Of a DNA stretch of 58,363 bases, positions 1 through 8,024 are shown in pieces. Origin of the DNA: Bacteroidales bacterium (GTDB lineage: Bacteria > Bacteroidota > Bacteroidia > Bacteroidales > UBA932); NCBI GenBank assembly GCA_017962025.1, contig JAGCWD010000085.1:1-58363 (forward strand). Direction: 5' to 3'. A model generated the notes under the pieces. The model searched no databases. It saw nothing but the letters and a program-made list of their open reading frames with translations, and was not told the DNA's origin. Each line of letters starts with the position of its first letter. The first letter of the stretch is position 1. The position numbers and the translations under genes were made by a program.

Positions 1-36
1 ACTGACCCACCAGTTGGGAGAGTAGGTCGCCGCCGT
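1..36 (+). rRNA. 5S ribosomal RNA, 3' end (partial)
   Basis: The first bases read as the closing part of a 5S rRNA: the segment GGGAGAGTAGGTCGCCGCC at about 16-34 is the typical conserved 3' strand of bacterial 5S. The rest of the gene, and presumably 23S and 16S, lies upstream of the window. The exact 3' end is uncertain by a few bases. A strong terminator hairpin follows directly, as expected at the end of an rRNA operon. Confidence 0.88.
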
Positions 37-43
37 TCTTCGG

Positions 44-82
44 GAGTCCCGAGCAGGAGTAAAATCCTGCCCGGGACTCTTT
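44..82 (+). terminator. rRNA operon terminator
   Basis: GAGTCCCG (44-51) pairs with CGGGACTC (72-79), and inside it GCAGGA (53-58) pairs with TCCTGC (65-70), leaving a small loop. A short T run follows (80-82, then TATTTAT). Position and structure fit an intrinsic terminator for the 5S end. Confidence 0.88.
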
Positions 83-93
83 ATTTATACATT

Positions 94-190
94 GAGGGGA
101 GTTCCCCTCAAACTCCCCCGGTCGCTTCGCTCCGAGGGGGTGGATAATCAGTCCAGGACCCCCTGGGTCGCTTCGCTCCGAGGGGGTGTA
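94..190. repeat. Intergenic hairpin repeat patch (element D)
   Basis: A palindrome (GAGGGGAGTTCCCCTC, 94-109) is followed by two copies of a 22-bp direct repeat beginning GTCGCTTCGCTCCGAG, at 121-142 and 167-188. In each copy a C run before it can pair with the G run at its end. The motif GYTCGCTTCGCTCCG-like recurs at 23398-23412 and 29222-29236. The patch lies between the 3' end of the rRNA operon and the 3' end of the convergent gene at 229-759. No protein is credible here. Confidence 0.7.
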
Positions 191-228
191 CGGCCGGGAG
201 TAAAGAGGACTGAGAAATTGGTGGACTA

Positions 229-759
229 TCAGTCTTCTGTGGGATGGTGTTCGGGGAATTTGGTGGAGAGGTAGTGGTTCAGGCGTTCGAGCCTTTGGTC
301 GTGTTCTTTAATGTAATGGAGCTTGACATGTGAGGCGACTCCGTCTGGATACTTGATGCACAGTGTGTCAATCCAGCTGCTTATATTGATGTTATCTTCA
401 ATCGCTTTCCGTGCAGTCTGCCAGTCCAAAGTGGTATCGATGGATATCATTGCATTGGTCACACCTTCATCCAACTTCTTCTCCACGAGATCATCGAGCG
501 AGTCCTTGAACAACAGCTCGTTGTCCTGCATCAGTTTAAGTGAGTCCAGCCTTGCATAGCTCTCAGCGAGGGCATTCTTGAGACTGTCGGTCGTGTCGTA
601 AACATCCCTAAGCTTGAGTTGCAGCTTAGCAGCATATCCGCACGGAACCAGAATCATGGCAACGATCACTGTGTTGCGGATGAACCGCCACAACCTTTTG
701 AAAAAACCTGGTTTCTTAGATGGACCTTCTACAATCCTTTCTGTTCCGTTATCTGACAT
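229..759 (-). CDS. Hypothetical single-pass membrane protein with coiled-coil region
   Basis: This 176-residue protein has a basic N-terminus (KKPGFFKRLWRFIRN), one membrane segment at about residues 28-45 and then a charged, leucine-rich stretch (about 46-115) likely to form a coiled coil. The layout suggests an inner-membrane anchored protein with its bulk outside the cytoplasm, but no family was recognised and no function is proposed. It is divergent from the small lipoprotein gene at 797 and convergent with the rRNA operon. The ATG at 757-759 is the only good start. It is accepted as real because the composition is protein-like and the length spans the available gap. Confidence 0.7.
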   Translation of the reverse strand: MSDNGTERIVEGPSKKPGFFKRLWRFIRNTVIVAMILVPCGYAAKLQLKLRDVYDTTDSLKNALAESYARLDSLKLMQDNELLFKDSLDDLVEKKLDEGVTNAMISIDTTLDWQTARKAIEDNINISSWIDTLCIKYPDGVASHVKLHYIKEHDQRLERLNHYLSTKFPEHHPTED

Positions 760-796
760 AAATATCTATATTTACAACCGAATAGGTATAACCGCT

Positions 797-1006
797 ATGA
801 AGAAAATCTTGTTGAAACTGCTCATGGGCGCCTCGCTTACCGCTTCCGTCTTTCTTTTCCAGGCATGCTACGGTTGCCCTCCCGATATTGTCGAAATGCC
901 CCGCAACCAGACTCAGACCCTCTTGCCTGAGGAGCAAATGGATAATCCTGAAGCCATCGAAGCGCAGGAACTTGAAGAAGATCCTGCAACTACGGACGAG
1001 GATTAG
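797..1006 (+). CDS. Small lipoprotein, unknown function
   Basis: The 69-residue product starts at the ATG at 797 with a lysine-rich n-region (MKKILLKLLMG), a hydrophobic core and a lipobox ending FLFQAC, so it is predicted to be lipidated at that Cys. The mature part is short and very acidic (EEQMDNPEAIEAQELEEDP), like many small Bacteroidota lipoproteins. An open frame continues upstream to 614 but overlaps the opposite-strand gene, and the signal peptide fixes the start at 797. Its stop overlaps the 3' end of the convergent glycosyltransferase gene by four bases. Function unknown. Confidence 0.72.
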   Translation: MKKILLKLLMGASLTASVFLFQACYGCPPDIVEMPRNQTQTLLPEEQMDNPEAIEAQELEEDPATTDED

Positions 1007-1968
1007 TCCAGAGTTTCTTTAATGTTATAGTTGTTCCTGTCCTGCGAATTCCTCGAGATCAACTCGCAGATGAATCCGGCAAGGAACAGTACGACACCCA
1101 GCATCACTGCAACCAGTGCAAGGTAGAACAGTGGCTGGTCTGTAACTGCCCTGAACCTTATTCCCCGTGCCTGATGGACCAGTTTGGCAACTATGATCCA
1201 TATTGTCATCACAAAGCCCACGAGGAACATAAGGAGACCGGAAAAGCCGAAGAAATGCATTGGCTTTTTCCCGAAAGTGCTGAGGAACCAAAGTGACAGG
1301 AGATCCAGAAATCCGTTGACGAATCTCTCCATACCGAATTTGCTCTTTCCGTACTTCCTTTTCTGGTGATGTACCGGCTTTTCGGTAATCTTGTCGAAAC
1401 CGGCATTCTTTGCAAGGTATGGGATGTACCTGTGCATCTCTCCGTACACTTCGATATTCTTCACAACCTCGTTACGATAGGCCTTCAGCCCGCAGTTCAT
1501 GTCGTGTAACTTGATACCGGTTATCTTGCGTGCCGTGGCATTGTACAGTTTGGAAGGAAGATTCTTGGTGATTTTGTTGTCCTGCCTGTGCTGCTTCCAT
1601 CCTGAAACCACATCATAACCATCTTCGACGATCATCCTGTACATCTCAGGAATCTCTTCTGGTGAGTCCTGGAGGTCTGCATCCATGGTCACAACCACCC
1701 TGCCTTCAGCCTTTGCAAATCCATGGTACAGGGCTGCTGACTTGCCGTAATTGCGACGGAAAGATATTCCCTTGACCCTCGGATCTCCATCAGCGATCTC
1801 CTGGATCTTTTTCCAGGACCCGTCGGAACTGCCGTCATCAACGAATATCACTTCGTAAATGTAACCTTCCCTGTTCATGACACTCCTGATCCAGGAAAGG
1901 AGTTCCCCGAGGGATTCTTCCTCGTTGAGAAGAGGGATAATAATCGAGAGATCTTTTGAATATTCCAT
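1003..1968 (-). CDS. Family 2 glycosyltransferase (DPM1/GtrB-like), membrane-anchored
   Basis: The 321-residue protein has a GT-A fold catalytic domain in residues 1-230: the start SIIIPLLNEEESL, the FVDDGSSDGSW block and the DADLQDSPEE block that carries the metal/nucleotide-sugar binding aspartates. Two hydrophobic segments follow (about 240-262 and 279-304). This is the architecture of enzymes that transfer a sugar from a nucleotide donor to polyprenyl phosphate on the cytoplasmic face of the membrane, as in dolichyl-phosphate mannose synthase and GtrB. The sugar cannot be read from the sequence. It lies 3 bp downstream of the DUF4199 gene on the same strand, a pairing I know from other Bacteroidota, so the two are likely co-transcribed. 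Confidence 0.92.
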   Translation of the reverse strand: MEYSKDLSIIIPLLNEEESLGELLSWIRSVMNREGYIYEVIFVDDGSSDGSWKKIQEIADGDPRVKGISFRRNYGKSAALYHGFAKAEGRVVVTMDADLQDSPEEIPEMYRMIVEDGYDVVSGWKQHRQDNKITKNLPSKLYNATARKITGIKLHDMNCGLKAYRNEVVKNIEVYGEMHRYIPYLAKNAGFDKITEKPVHHQKRKYGKSKFGMERFVNGFLDLLSLWFLSTFGKKPMHFFGFSGLLMFLVGFVMTIWIIVAKLVHQARGIRFRAVTDQPLFYLALVAVMLGVVLFLAGFICELISRNSQDRNNYNIKETLD

Positions 1969-1971
1969 GGT

Positions 1972-2526
1972 CTATTGGTTGTCTGGTGTGTTGATGTCTG
2001 AGAAAGGGTCCAAAGGGGCGATACCCTTTGTGAATATGCCGGTGTAGAGCCATCCCCAGATGAAACAGTAGATGACTGTCACGAATCCTATGTAGGCAGG
2101 CATCTTCGGAAGCATCTTTTCCATGGCTGCTTCAGAGTTGGAATCCATCATGGAGGAATAACCCTCACGGAAGGCATCCATCATAGTCTCAATTGAATCC
2201 GGATTGATCAGAAGGAGATTGACAAGGGAGTATCCGGCTACAAGTATGGCGGAGAACAAGGCTAACTTCAGCCCGTAGCGTTTAAGGGCAAAATAGTCAA
2301 CGCCACTATAATTCTGATGGAATCTCTTAAGGAGCTCCCTGAAAGTGAAGGCGCAGAGAATCAGTTTCGCAGCCCATGCGAAGAAATTAAGGATTCCTCC
2401 TGCGAAGCCGGGAGCCTTGGAACTAAGGGATCCCAGGAACTCGAGCGCGATGGTCACTGCGGCCATAAGGAGGCCAGCGATGGCGGCACTGTTCCAGGAA
2501 GCGCTTGATGTGTACTCTTTTTGCAT
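1972..2526 (-). CDS. DUF4199 integral membrane protein
   Basis: This 184-residue protein has four predicted membrane segments (about 14-34, 43-62, 86-110 and 148-172) and resembles the DUF4199 family, which is common in Bacteroidota and has no assigned biochemical role. It directly precedes the glycosyltransferase gene with a 3-bp gap, suggesting that it works with it, perhaps in handling the lipid-linked sugar; that is inference from context. A TATTTTTG box on the minus strand (2552-2559) is a plausible -7 element, so this promoter is divergent from that of thrS. Confidence 0.82.
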   Translation of the reverse strand: MQKEYTSSASWNSAAIAGLLMAAVTIALEFLGSLSSKAPGFAGGILNFFAWAAKLILCAFTFRELLKRFHQNYSGVDYFALKRYGLKLALFSAILVAGYSLVNLLLINPDSIETMMDAFREGYSSMMDSNSEAAMEKMLPKMPAYIGFVTVIYCFIWGWLYTGIFTKGIAPLDPFSDINTPDNQ

Positions 2527-2572
2527 TGTCGTTCAACTAGCTATGAATATGCAAAAATAGCAAAATTATTGT

Positions 2573-2580
2573 TATCTTTG
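2573..2580 (+). promoter_or_regulatory. -7 box of the thrS operon promoter
   Basis: TATCTTTG matches the Bacteroidota -7 consensus TAnnTTTG and lies 23 bp before the thrS start. No convincing TTTG -33 element is seen at the usual distance. The opposite-strand box for the DUF4199 gene sits at 2552-2559, making this a compact divergent promoter region. Confidence 0.6.
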
Positions 2581-2603
2581 TAGGCTATATAATAATATGG
2601 ATT

Positions 2604-4562
2604 ATGATCAACATCACATTTCCTGACGGCAGCGTCAGGGCATTCGAGAAAGGCGTAACAGGTTATGAGATTGCCAAGGGCATCAGCCCCAGGCTTGCAG
2701 AAGAAGTACTTGCCATTGCGGTCAAGCCCGCCACGGACACCACGATCGGCAAAGGACAGACTTTTGACCTGAACCGTCCTATCGAGGAAGACTGCTCGAT
2801 AGTCCTTCTGAAATGGGAAGATGACGAGGCCAAGAGGGTTTTCTGGCATTCGTCCTCCCATCTTATGGCCGAGGCTCTTGAGGATCTCTATCCCGGGATA
2901 AAGTTCGGAATCGGACCGGCAATCGAGAATGGCTTCTATTACGATGTGGATCTCGCCGGAATGCAGCTGACTGACGCTGACTTCCCCAAGATTGAAAAGA
3001 GGATGCTTGAACTTGCACGCGAAAAGCAGGACTTCACCAGGATCGATGTGTCCAAGGCTGAGGCTCTCAAGCATTTCGAGGAGAAAGGCGACCAGTACAA
3101 GTGCGAGCTTATCAGCGAACTCGAGGACGGCACCATCACTTATTATACCAACGGCCATTTCACCGACCTGTGCAGGGGACCCCATCTCCGCAACACCGAG
3201 GTCATCAAGGCCGTCAAGCTGACCGCTCTGGCAGGAGCCTACTGGCGTGGAGATGAGACCCGCGGCCAGCTCACCAGGGTTTACGGCATCACCTTCCCCA
3301 AGAAGTCCATGCTCGATGAATATCTCGTCGTCCTGGAAGAGGCCAAGAAGAGGGATCACCGCAAACTTGGAAAGGAGATGGAGCTCTTTACCTTCTCCTC
3401 CCGTGTTGGAATGGGCCTTCCTCTATGGCTCCCAAGGGGTTCCGTGATGAGGTTCGAGCTTGAGAAGTTCCTTCGCAAGAAGCAGAATGAGTACGGCTAT
3501 CTCCCGGTGGTCACTCCTCATATCGGCAGCAAGGACCTTTATGTTACTTCCGGCCATTATGCCAAGTACGGCAAGGATTCCTTCCAGCCTATCCATACTC
3601 CACAGGAGGGAGAGGAGTACATGCTGAAGCCGATGAACTGCCCTCATCACTGTGAGATATTCCGTTCATCCCCAAGGTCCTACAGGGATCTTCCCCTGAG
3701 GATGGCAGAGTTCGGTACGGTTTACCGTTACGAGCAGAGCGGTGAGCTCCACGGCCTTACCAGGGTACGTTCCTTCACCCAGGATGACGCCCACATGTTC
3801 GTAACCCCTGACCAGCTCAAGGGAGAGTTCGAGAAAGTCATAGAACTGATTCTCTATGTCTTCAAGGTATTCAAATTCGACAAGTACACTGCCCAGGTTT
3901 CCCTCAGGGATCCCAACAACAAGGCCAAGTACATCGGAAGCGACGAGAATTGGGAGAAGGCTGAGAACGCTATCATAGAGGCTGCAGCTGAAATGGGTCT
4001 CAAGACCGTCGTTGAGTATGGCGAGGCCGCTTTCTACGGACCCAAACTTGACTTCATGGTTAAGGACGCCATCGGAAGGAAGTGGCAGCTCGGAACCATC
4101 CAGGTCGATTACAACCTGCCTGAGAGGTTCCAGCTTGAATATACCGCTGCTGACGGAAGCAAGCAGCGTCCGGTCATGATCCACAGGGCACCCTTCGGAT
4201 CCATCGAGAGATTCACCGCCGTGCTCCTCGAGCACACCGGTGGACACCTGCCTCTCTGGCTCAGTCCGGATCAGGTTAAAGTCCTGCCTATCAGTGAGAA
4301 ATATTCAGAATTTGCAAAAAAAGTTTGCAGTTTGCTGAATAATTCCGATATTCGCGCTTCCATAGATGACAGAAACGAAACTCTCGGAAAGAGAATCCGT
4401 GAAATTTCGTTGCTGAGAGTTCCTGTACTGGCAATTGTCGGTGAGAAGGAAGTAGCTGAGGGAACGGTTTCTGTCAGAAGGGAAGGTGCCGATGCCGGTA
4501 CTATGAAAGTTGAAGATTTTATTGCATGGCTCAAGGCCGAAATGGCTAAGGAGCTGGCATAA
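2604..4562 (+). CDS. thrS: Threonine--tRNA ligase
   Basis: The 652-residue enzyme charges tRNA-Thr with threonine in the cytoplasm. It shows the full-length class II ThrRS layout: N-terminal TGS domain (1-62), the editing domain with HSSSH (82-86) and [10 protein letters not shown], the catalytic core with the zinc-binding MNCPHHC segment and motif 2 around [17 protein letters not shown], motif 3 near [11 protein letters not shown], and the anticodon-binding domain (about 550-645). It heads the thrS-infC-rpmI-rplT block that is conserved in many bacteria. The ATG at 2604 fits the family N-terminus; the ATG at 2597 is out of frame. Confidence 0.98.
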   Translation: MINITFPDGSVRAFEKGVTGYEIAKGISPRLAEEVLAIAVKPATDTTIGKGQTFDLNRPIEEDCSIVLLKWEDDEAKRVFWHSSSHLMAEALEDLYPGIKFGIGPAIENGFYYDVDLAGMQLTDADFPKIEKRMLELAREKQDFTRIDVSKAEALKHFEEKGDQYKCELISELEDGTITYYTNGHFTDLCRGPHLRNTEVIKAVKLTALAGAYWRGDETRGQLTRVYGITFPKKSMLDEYLVVLEEAKKRDHRKLGKEMELFTFSSRVGMGLPLWLPRGSVMRFELEKFLRKKQNEYGYLPVVTPHIGSKDLYVTSGHYAKYGKDSFQPIHTPQEGEEYMLKPMNCPHHCEIFRSSPRSYRDLPLRMAEFGTVYRYEQSGELHGLTRVRSFTQDDAHMFVTPDQLKGEFEKVIELILYVFKVFKFDKYTAQVSLRDPNNKAKYIGSDENWEKAENAIIEAAAEMGLKTVVEYGEAAFYGPKLDFMVKDAIGRKWQLGTIQVDYNLPERFQLEYTAADGSKQRPVMIHRAPFGSIERFTAVLLEHTGGHLPLWLSPDQVKVLPISEKYSEFAKKVCSLLNNSDIRASIDDRNETLGKRIREISLLRVPVLAIVGEKEVAEGTVSVRREGADAGTMKVEDFIAWLKAEMAKELA

Positions 4563-4599
4563 TTGTGGATTATTAACAGGAGAATTAGAAAAAAGAAGA

Positions 4600-5220
4600 A
4601 TGCCTTACAAGAAACGTTACGGAGGTTCAAAACCCGCTTTCAAGCCTGCCGGAGCAAAGCCCGCTCCGGGGGTTCGTGGCCAACGCTCATTTGTCCGTCA
4701 GAAAGCGGATGATGAATTGAACATCAATGAGGAGATCATCGCTCCTCAGGTGCGTCTTGTCGGCGACAACATCGCCGAGCCTGGCATTTATCCTATCTCC
4801 AAGGCTCTGATGATGGCTGACGAGATGGAACTCGACCTTGTTGAGATCAGCGCAAAGGCTGATCCGCCAGTCTGCAAGATCCTCGACTACCAGAAGTACC
4901 TCTATCAGCAGAGGAAGAAGGCCAAGGAGATGAAGCAGAACGCATCCAAGGTTACCATCAAGGAGATCCGCTTCGGTCCCAACACCGATGAGCATGACTT
5001 CCAGTTCAAGCTCAAGCATGCCCAGGAATTCCTTGAGGAGGGATCCAAGGTCAAGGCGACTATCTTCTTCCGCGGCCGTTCCATAATGTTTGCAGACCAG
5101 GGAGAGAAACAGCTTCTCAGGTTTGCAGTCGAGCTGGAAGAATTCGGAAGGGCTGAGAACATGCCATCACTCGAAGGAAAGAGGATGACTATGATGATCG
5201 CCCCCGTTAAGAAAAAGTAA
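4600..5220 (+). CDS. infC: Translation initiation factor IF-3
   Basis: IF-3 binds the 30S subunit, prevents premature subunit joining and checks the start codon. The 206-residue protein has a Bacteroidota-type basic, alanine/proline-rich N-terminal extension (to about residue 40), the IF3-N domain beginning INEEIIAPQVRLVGDN, a linker rich in Lys, and the IF3-C domain with IKEIRFGPNTDEHDF. The frame is open upstream into thrS, but the ATG at 4600 gives the expected extension and avoids overlap with thrS. No rare AUU start is needed here, unlike the classical enteric infC. It is co-transcribed with thrS (37-bp gap). Confidence 0.97.
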   Translation: MPYKKRYGGSKPAFKPAGAKPAPGVRGQRSFVRQKADDELNINEEIIAPQVRLVGDNIAEPGIYPISKALMMADEMELDLVEISAKADPPVCKILDYQKYLYQQRKKAKEMKQNASKVTIKEIRFGPNTDEHDFQFKLKHAQEFLEEGSKVKATIFFRGRSIMFADQGEKQLLRFAVELEEFGRAENMPSLEGKRMTMMIAPVKKK

Positions 5221-5274
5221 AAGAGATCCGCTGAGTAGCGGTGAACAATATTAACAGTATTAATTTATTAAAAA

Positions 5275-5469
5275 ATGGCAAAGCTTAAGACCGTCTCCGG
5301 TGCCAAAAAGCGTTTCACGCTTACCGGAACAGGAAAAATCAAGAGGAAGCATGCTTATCACAGCCACATCCTCACCAAGAAGACCAAGAAACGCAAGAGA
5401 AATCTTGACCACTTCGCCATCATCGAGAAGGTTGATGTGAAGAGGGTAAAGGAAATGTTGGTCCTGTAG
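5275..5469 (+). CDS. rpmI: 50S ribosomal protein L35 (bL35)
   Basis: The 64-residue, very basic protein matches bL35 (start [14 protein letters not shown]; the [14 protein letters not shown] stretch is typical). It is a structural component of the large subunit. It follows infC by 54 bp; that gap holds a small perfect hairpin (CCGCT 5228-5232 with AGCGG 5237-5241). In other bacteria the infC-rpmI-rplT region is controlled by L20, so structured spacers here are of interest, but I cannot show such control from sequence. Confidence 0.97.
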   Translation: MAKLKTVSGAKKRFTLTGTGKIKRKHAYHSHILTKKTKKRKRNLDHFAIIEKVDVKRVKEMLVL

Positions 5470-5492
5470 TTTATTAATGTTTAACTTGGAAC

Positions 5493-5527
5493 ACAGCCGA
5501 AAAGTACCGCATGGACGCGGTCGCTGT
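5493..5527 (+). other. Structured rpmI-rplT spacer, possible L20 leader
   Basis: The 78-bp gap between rpmI and rplT contains nested pairing: ACAGC (5493-5497) with GCTGT (5523-5527), and ACCGC (5506-5510) with GCGGT (5517-5521). Known rplT leaders in other phyla mimic the L20 site on 23S rRNA. Whether this one does is a guess from position only. Confidence 0.3.
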
Positions 5528-5547
5528 CTCCAGAAAAAGATCAAATT

Positions 5548-5892
5548 ATGCCAAGATCAGTTAATTCAGTAGCCTCAAGGGCTCGCCGCAAGAAGATTCT
5601 CAAGAGAACTCGCGGTAATTTCCTCTCCAGAAAGAATGTCTGGACCGTAGCAAAGAACACCTACGAGAAAGGTTTGACCTACGCTTATCGTGACCGCAAG
5701 ACCAAGAAGCGCAATTTCCGCGCCCTTTGGATCCAGAGGATCAACGCTGCCGCACGCCAGTACGGTATCTCCTATTCCCAGTTCATGGGCAAGCTCGCAA
5801 AGCAGAACATCGGTCTGAACCGCAAGGTCCTCGCCGACCTCGCCATGAACAATCCCCAGGCGTTTGAAGCAATCGTCAACTCTGTCAAATAG
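5548..5892 (+). CDS. rplT: 50S ribosomal protein L20 (bL20)
   Basis: The 114-residue protein has the L20 start [16 protein letters not shown], followed by the long basic helix and the conserved [19 protein letters not shown] segment. L20 is essential for early 50S assembly, binding 23S rRNA, and in several bacteria represses its own operon. It is the last gene of the classical infC-rpmI-rplT group; lepB follows after 15 bp. Confidence 0.98.
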   Translation: MPRSVNSVASRARRKKILKRTRGNFLSRKNVWTVAKNTYEKGLTYAYRDRKTKKRNFRALWIQRINAAARQYGISYSQFMGKLAKQNIGLNRKVLADLAMNNPQAFEAIVNSVK

Positions 5893-5907
5893 TTAAGTTT
5901 TTCCGAA

Positions 5908-7254
5908 GTGAACTTGAGCGCCATATACCACAACAAATGGGTCAGGATGTTTTTCTGGGCCATACTTTACCTGTTGTGGGTGGCTTGGCTCGGAAACTGG
6001 TGGTGGGCTCTCGGCCTCATAGTCATCTTCGATCATCACATCACCCGCAAGGTGAAGTGGTTGTTCTGGAAGAAGGACTACAAACCGGGAGAAAAACACA
6101 ATGTCTGGCTTGACTGGCTTGATGCGATCATTTTCGCCACAGTCGTCGTGACATTCATAAACATCTTCTTTTTCCAGGCCTTCAAGATCCCTTCTTCTTC
6201 GATGGAGAGTTCCCTTTACACGGGAGACCATCTTTTCGTAAGCAAGCTGGCCTATGGCCCCAAGGTACCCCAGACACCGCTTACAGTTCCTTTCACCCAC
6301 AACGTAATCTTTGGCAAGGAATCATATTCGACCCTTATCCAGAACGATTACAGACGCCTGAAAGGTCGTGGCCATGTCAAGAGAGGGGACTATGTGGTCT
6401 TCAACTTCCCTAACGGCGACACCGTTCTGTCCCGTTTCCCGGCTGATGACTACTATGCCTGGGTCCGTAATGCAGGAAGGAAATACACTGTCGAGAACGG
6501 TGGTCCTATCAAGGTCCGCCCGGTTGACAAGGAAGATCATTACGTCAAGAGATGCGTAGCCATTCCAGGCGACACTCTTACAGTACGTGACGGACTTGTC
6601 TGGATCGACGGCGTTCAGCAGGAAGTTTTCGATGGAGTCCAACTCAGCTACACTGTCGTGACCACCGGCCAGCGGATCAATCCCCGCACCATCGACAAGC
6701 TGGGACTCAACACCGCCGAACTAGCTTTCAATCCCAACCTGCCCGGCTATCCCGCCATGCCGCTCACCGCTTCGATGCTTGAGGAAGTCAAAGGAATATC
6801 TTCCGTTGTCAGTGTGGAACCGAATCTGGATGCCTATCCTCCGGATTTCCCTGACACTTATCTCAGCATCTTCCCCTTTACGGAAAATTCCAAATGGACC
6901 AGGGATGATTTCGGTCCGCTCTGGATTCCCAACAAGGGTGCTACGGTAAGCCTCGACATGGACAACCTGCCTCTTTACGAGAGGATCATCACCTCCTATG
7001 AAGGCCATCAGCTCAGGACCGAGCCCGACGGAAGCATATTCATCGATGGAGAAAAGGTCAACAGTTACACTTTCGGACAGGACTATTACTTTATGATGGG
7101 GGACAACAGGCACAATTCCCTGGACTCAAGGTACTGGGGCTTCGTGCCGGAAGACCATGTGGTCGGCAAGCCTTCTATAATCTGGCTCTCGACCGACAGC
7201 ACAAAGAAGTTCCCCAAGAACATAAGGTGGCGCAGGTTTTTCAAAATCGTTTAG
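5908..7254 (+). CDS. lepB: Signal peptidase I (large Bacteroidota form)
   Basis: The enzyme cleaves signal peptides from exported proteins at the outer face of the inner membrane. The 448-residue protein has hydrophobic segments near residues 12-45 and about 67-88, then box B with the catalytic serine (IPSSSM, Ser98) and the general-base lysine in YVKRCVAIPGD (Lys214). Box E is near the C-terminus (GDNRHNSLDSRYWG). More than 110 residues separate Ser and Lys, and a second insert follows, so it is much longer than the E. coli enzyme (324 residues), as is usual in this phylum. The start is a GTG at 5908; the next ATG (5947) would cut into the first membrane segment. It sits between ribosomal protein genes and is probably co-transcribed with them. 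Confidence 0.95.
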   Translation: MNLSAIYHNKWVRMFFWAILYLLWVAWLGNWWWALGLIVIFDHHITRKVKWLFWKKDYKPGEKHNVWLDWLDAIIFATVVVTFINIFFFQAFKIPSSSMESSLYTGDHLFVSKLAYGPKVPQTPLTVPFTHNVIFGKESYSTLIQNDYRRLKGRGHVKRGDYVVFNFPNGDTVLSRFPADDYYAWVRNAGRKYTVENGGPIKVRPVDKEDHYVKRCVAIPGDTLTVRDGLVWIDGVQQEVFDGVQLSYTVVTTGQRINPRTIDKLGLNTAELAFNPNLPGYPAMPLTASMLEEVKGISSVVSVEPNLDAYPPDFPDTYLSIFPFTENSKWTRDDFGPLWIPNKGATVSLDMDNLPLYERIITSYEGHQLRTEPDGSIFIDGEKVNSYTFGQDYYFMMGDNRHNSLDSRYWGFVPEDHVVGKPSIIWLSTDSTKKFPKNIRWRRFFKIV

Positions 7255-7283
7255 AAAATATAAACAATAAAAACAGTATAATC

Positions 7284-7526
7284 ATGGCAAAAGTTTGTCA
7301 AATCACCGGACGAAAGAGGATGATCGGCTGCAATGTCGCTCATTCCAAGCTTCACACCAAACGCGACTTTTCCCTCAACCTCAAGACCAAGAAGTTCTGG
7401 TCAGAGGAGGAGCAGAGGTTCGTGACTCTCAAGGTTTCCACGAAGGGCATGAGGACCATCGAAAAGAAGGGTCTTGACGCAGCTCTCAAGGATGCTCAGA
7501 AAAAAGGATATGTCGGCCTTGTTTAA
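7284..7526 (+). CDS. rpmB: 50S ribosomal protein L28 (bL28)
   Basis: The 80-residue protein begins MAKVCQITGRKRMIGCNVAH and carries the L28 signature and the basic WSEEEQRFVTLKVSTKG segment. It is a component of the large ribosomal subunit. The frame is open upstream into lepB, but the ATG at 7284 gives the exact family length. The rpmB-rpmG-DUF4295 order is standard in Bacteroidota. Confidence 0.97.
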   Translation: MAKVCQITGRKRMIGCNVAHSKLHTKRDFSLNLKTKKFWSEEEQRFVTLKVSTKGMRTIEKKGLDAALKDAQKKGYVGLV

Positions 7527-7540
7527 AAAGTAATTGAATT

Positions 7541-7729
7541 ATGGCAAAGAAATCAAAAGACGCAAGGGTGCAGGTCATACTCGAGTGCACTGAGCAGAAG
7601 GCAACCGGAGTTCCCGGTATTTCCAGGTACATCACTACCAAGAACAAGAAGAACACTCCCGACCGTTTGGAGCGCAAGAAGTACAATCCTTACCTCCACA
7701 AGGTTACTGTTCATCGTGAAATCAAATAA
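7541..7729 (+). CDS. rpmG: 50S ribosomal protein L33 (bL33)
   Basis: The 62-residue protein matches bL33 (start [20 protein letters not shown], then [15 protein letters not shown] and [10 protein letters not shown]). It lacks the paired CxxC zinc motifs of the zinc-containing L33 type, so it is the zinc-independent form. It lies 14 bp after rpmB. Confidence 0.97.
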   Translation: MAKKSKDARVQVILECTEQKATGVPGISRYITTKNKKNTPDRLERKKYNPYLHKVTVHREIK

Positions 7730-7747
7730 GGATAAGGAGATTAAGTT

Positions 7748-7909
7748 ATGGCAAAGAAAGCAGTCGCTACATTCGCCGCTAAGGCTGGCGCAAAGAGCAT
7801 GGTGAAGTGCATCCGCATGGACAAGTCTCCTAAGACCGGAGCATACGTTTTCACCGAGCAGCTTGTCGAAGCTGACAAGACCAAGGATTTCTTCGCGGGA
7901 AAGAAATAA
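7748..7909 (+). CDS. DUF4295 small basic protein, probable ribosomal protein
   Basis: This 53-residue gene starts at 7748 (MAKKAVATFAAKAGAKSMVK) and ends in FAGKK at a TAA at 7907-7909. It matches the DUF4295 family, found next to rpmG across Bacteroidota. Its size, charge and constant position beside L28 and L33 suggest a ribosomal protein. I recall that the Flavobacterium johnsoniae ribosome structure revealed a phylum-specific protein named bL38 and think it may be this family, but I cannot confirm that here. It is the last gene before a strong terminator. Confidence 0.85.
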   Translation: MAKKAVATFAAKAGAKSMVKCIRMDKSPKTGAYVFTEQLVEADKTKDFFAGKK

Positions 7910-7935
7910 GCTTCCCACGGATAGCATAAGGAACA

Positions 7936-7973
7936 CGGTGCCGGGACAAAAGTCTTGGCACCGCGTTTTTTTT
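7936..7973 (+). terminator. Terminator after the ribosomal protein block
   Basis: CGGTGCC (7936-7942) pairs with GGCACCG (7957-7963), with further pairing inside, and is followed after CG by eight T (7966-7973). The T tract supplies the first three bases of the TTTG element of the ftsY promoter (7971-7974), so termination and the next promoter physically overlap. Confidence 0.92.
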
Positions 7974-8002
7974 GTATCAGCCCTTGTTTTTGTGTATATT
8001 TG
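7971..8002 (+). promoter_or_regulatory. ftsY promoter
   Basis: TTTG at 7971-7974 and TATATTTG at 7995-8002 are separated by 20 bp, an excellent match to the Bacteroidota primary sigma factor consensus. The start codon of ftsY follows 22 bp after the -7 box. Confidence 0.82.
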
Positions 8003-8024
8003 TAAGATTGGATAATTAAGCATT

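Noticed and set aside
2541-3359. Long minus-strand open frame opposite thrS (272 codons)
   Set aside because: It lies antisense to highly conserved thrS, has no recognisable domain and reflects codon bias on the opposite strand.
3666-4247. Minus-strand open frame opposite thrS (193 codons)
   Set aside because: Shadow of the thrS catalytic domain.
4510-4599. Upstream extension of infC into thrS
   Set aside because: It would overlap the thrS 3' end and add residues unlike any IF-3; ATG 4600 gives a typical protein.
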